Below the pieces are notes generated by a model. It saw only the letters and a program-made list of their open reading frames with translations, was not told the DNA's origin and did no database searches. Of a stretch of 34,967 nucleotides of DNA, positions 33,399 to 34,967 are shown piece by piece. A program made the position numbers and the translations under genes. Positions within the stretch are counted from its first letter, which is position 1, and the number at the start of each line of letters is the position of its first letter. Origin of the DNA: Aurantimicrobium sp. (lineage in GTDB: Bacteria > Actinomycetota > Actinomycetes > Actinomycetales > Microbacteriaceae); assembly GCA_024644865.1 (NCBI GenBank), contig JAHEGZ010000065.1, positions 1 through 34,967 on the forward strand, read 5' to 3'.

Positions 33399-34778
33399 CT
33401 ACTCGCTTTCCTCGAGAGGCTCAACAACCTCTTCAAACTCAACAACCTCTTCAGGCTCGTTCCACTCGGTCACGACCTCCTGATCTTCGAGCTCGAGGGC
33501 GCTTCCGTACGTTTCTTCCAGTGCAGCCTCGGCAACTTCGGCGCGCTTGGTCCACAGTGCGGCATCCTTGTCACGACCAAGCTCGACCAACACCTCGGCG
33601 TAGGCGCGGAACAACTCCGGGCTGTAGCTAAAGGCAGTTTCGGGCTTGAGCTGAGGAATCTCAAGCTCAGCCAGTGCAAGCTCGGGCTGACCGAGGTCGA
33701 GTCGAGCACCCGACATCGCAATGGCAAGGGTCGCCTGCACGGCGTCAGATAGTTTAGATCGATCAACCGAACGCCCCAGCTCGAGAGCCTTCTCGGGTCG
33801 ACCAACTCCACGCTCACAGTCGACCATCAGGCCGATCTGGTCGAACGAGCCGCTGATGCGGTTGAACGTACGCAGTTCGCGCAGCGCCAGAGCGAAATCA
33901 CCGGTGATGTAGGCGGTTATACCCAGCGTCTCGCGAACAACAGCAATGCGACCACCACGACGGGATGCCGAAATGGCGTGTTGGTGGGCTGCCTCGGGAT
34001 CAACATCCAGTAGTCGAGCAGCCATGACCAAGTGCTCGCCGACAAAAGTTGCATTTTCTTCGGTCAACGCCTTGAGTTCGTTGAATGCACCGCGCTCGAG
34101 CTCTTTCAGCGTGACATCTTCGTCGATGGGCAGATCATCGTGTTCTTTGCGAACCGGGCGAAGCTCACGCGCGCGCAGCTGCTCCGGCGTCAGCTCGGGG
34201 CGCTCGTCGCGTTGCCCATCGCTACGCGGTGCGGGACGATCACCGTAACCACTTCGAGCACTCGGCCTGCGATCACCATCACGCGGAGGCCTGCGGTCAC
34301 CGTCACGTGGAGGTCTGCGGTCGCCGCCCTCGCGGGGTTTCCACTCACGCTTCTCGCCGTCACGCGGAGGCCTACGGTCGCCGCCCTCGCGAGACTTCCA
34401 CTCACGCTTCTCGCCGTCGCCACCCTCGCGAGGCTTCCACTCGCGACGCGGGCCACCCTTGGCCGGACCCCCGGCACGAGCATCGCCCTCGCGACGCGGA
34501 CCACCCGGGCGACCGCTCGAGTGGCGACCTTCCCCTGGCTTACGCGCGCGATCGCCACGACCGTCGCCACGACCAGCATCACGTCGATCGTTACCATCAC
34601 GGTTGCCGCCGTACCCAGAACCGCCCCGACCAGCTCCTCCACCAGAGCGACCAGCTCCACCAGAGCCACCAGAGCGACCAGCTCCGCCGCTTCGTCCGGC
34701 TCCACCGGGGCCGCCGGCGCCGCCGGGTCGACTGTTACGGCCGCCGTTTCCGGCGCCTCCTGATTGGCGATCAGCCAT
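33399..34778 (-). CDS. Arg/Gly-rich protein with TPR-like C-terminal domain (Rv1691-like)
   Basis: This 459-residue protein has three parts. Residues 1-195 are low-complexity and very basic: first Gly/Ala/Arg/Ser repeats (GGAGRSGG), then repeated EKREWKPREGGDRRPPRDG units at about 113-175. Residues 220-420 form a helical repeat domain (LKALTEENATFVGEHLVMAARLLDV..., LALRELRTFNRIS) like the TPR domain of Rv1691. The last 35 residues are strongly acidic (EEVVEFEEVVEPLEESE). The N-terminus resembles RNA-binding RGG regions, so binding to rRNA or the ribosome is plausible but unproven. The ATG at 34778 has GAGGA upstream. The gene begins 31 bases after the rRNA-operon terminator and precedes the HAD gene by 2 bases. 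Confidence 0.85.
   Translation of the reverse strand: MADRQSGGAGNGGRNSRPGGAGGPGGAGRSGGAGRSGGSGGAGRSGGGAGRGGSGYGGNRDGNDRRDAGRGDGRGDRARKPGEGRHSSGRPGGPRREGDARAGGPAKGGPRREWKPREGGDGEKREWKSREGGDRRPPRDGEKREWKPREGGDRRPPRDGDRRPPRDGDRRPSARSGYGDRPAPRSDGQRDERPELTPEQLRARELRPVRKEHDDLPIDEDVTLKELERGAFNELKALTEENATFVGEHLVMAARLLDVDPEAAHQHAISASRRGGRIAVVRETLGITAYITGDFALALRELRTFNRISGSFDQIGLMVDCERGVGRPEKALELGRSVDRSKLSDAVQATLAIAMSGARLDLGQPELALAELEIPQLKPETAFSYSPELFRAYAEVLVELGRDKDAALWTKRAEVAEAALEETYGSALELEDQEVVTEWNEPEEVVEFEEVVEPLEESE
34245..34442 (-). repeat. in-gene repeat coding for EWKPREGGD / RRPPRDG units
   Basis: The DNA repeats units of about 54-60 bases (EKREWKxREGGDRRPPRDG) and 21-24 bases (GDRRPPRD). Copies are nearly identical at DNA level, so copy number may vary between strains. 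It encodes about residues 113-178 of the Arg/Gly-rich protein. Confidence 0.75.
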
Positions 34779-34809
34779 GGAAAATCCTCAAATGTTGTGT
34801 TGTTAAAGC

Positions 34810-34841
34810 AAAATGGCCACCCATTGCTGGGTGGCCATTTT
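34810..34841. terminator. terminator of the rRNA operon
   Basis: AAAATGGCCACCCA pairs perfectly with TGGGTGGCCATTTT around a TTGC loop (14 bp), giving a U-run on the minus strand. It lies 9 bases after the 5S gene end and can work in both directions. Confidence 0.92.
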
Positions 34842-34850
34842 GTAAGTTAA

Positions 34851-34967
34851 GTCCGGCGGTGTCCTACTCTCCCACAGGGTCCCCCCTGCAGTACCATCGG
34901 CGCTGAGAGTCTTAGCTTCCGGGTTCGGAATGTAACCGGGCGTTTCCCTCTCGCTATGGCCGCCGAA
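34851..34967 (-). rRNA. rrf: 5S ribosomal RNA (5' end at or just beyond the window edge)
   Basis: The minus strand matches an actinobacterial 5S rRNA. It has GGCGGCCATAGCGAGAGGGA near the 5' end, CATTCCGAACCCGGAAGCTAAG in loops B/C, GCGCCGATGGTACTGC, and GGGAGAGTAGG before the closing ACCGCCGGAC that pairs with the 5' GGCGG. About 117 bases are visible; one to three 5' bases may lie outside. It is the last gene of an rRNA operon whose 23S and 16S genes should continue to the right. Confidence 0.95.

Noticed and set aside
34245-34442. CRISPR-like array in the repeated segment
   Set aside because: The repeats are in-frame coding repeats without regular unique spacers and lie inside a conserved gene.
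34032-34906. Long Thr/Ala-rich and His/Arg-rich open frames on the plus strand
   Set aside because: They are the complementary strand of the Arg/Gly-rich repeats of the TPR-type gene; one also runs through the rRNA terminator into 5S.

Overview
The window reads as a stretch of ordinary chromosome from an actinobacterium, most likely a small-genome Microbacteriaceae-type organism. The evidence is the mid-50s percent G+C (by eye), frequent GTG and TTG starts, many leaderless-looking promoters, and gene orders known from actinobacteria. The orders are garA-ftsR-merR, and a long cluster matching Mycobacterium tuberculosis Rv1691-Rv1713. Genes are packed tightly: operon neighbours often overlap at ATGA junctions and two convergent pairs share stop-codon bases. 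I see no insertion sequence, prophage, CRISPR array, toxin-antitoxin pair or restriction/defence island.

Layout. 1-5800: 5' end of a peptide deformylase gene, a long MinD/ParA-like ATPase with a disordered N-terminus, pyruvate carboxylase (all minus), and a short ParA-type ATPase (plus). 5794-7666 (minus): a signalling/regulatory trio of FHA protein (GarA/OdhI type), FtsR-like MerR regulator and a second MerR regulator, the last preceded by a striking inverted-repeat operator. 7743-10250: DUF1295 membrane enzyme, an exported polysaccharide deacetylase and an SDR oxidoreductase. 10292-15401 (minus): a small exported Ig-like protein, rlmN, two sugar-type ABC permeases without partner genes, and a long-form glyceraldehyde-3-phosphate dehydrogenase. 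15541-16150: a probable 85-residue protein, a chain of DNA hairpins and tRNA-Pro(GGG) with an unusual terminator. 16226-18502: a Rid-family protein and a DEAD-box RNA helicase with a structured leader, followed by a 39-residue lysine-rich protein.

18532-34778 (all minus) is the long housekeeping cluster. In transcription order it runs: RGG-rich/TPR-like protein, HAD phosphatase, 53-residue protein, tlyA, nadK, recN, pyrG, Nudix ADP-ribose pyrophosphatase, xerD, parA, scpA, scpB, rluB-type pseudouridine synthase, tyrA, cmk, der, and a second Nudix hydrolase. It combines ribosome maturation (TlyA, RluB, Der), nucleotide supply (PyrG, Cmk, NadK) and chromosome maintenance (RecN, XerD, ParA, ScpAB). 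The window ends in the 3' part of an rRNA operon (5S rRNA with terminator), so the cluster starts directly downstream of rrn.

The most notable items are non-coding or small: a perfect 26-bp inverted repeat that swallows the tRNA-Pro 3' end, a chain of at least six hairpins beside it, the hairpin-rich helicase leader with an anti-Shine-Dalgarno-like motif, the palindromic MerR operator, and three small genes. I found no clearly new multi-gene system.
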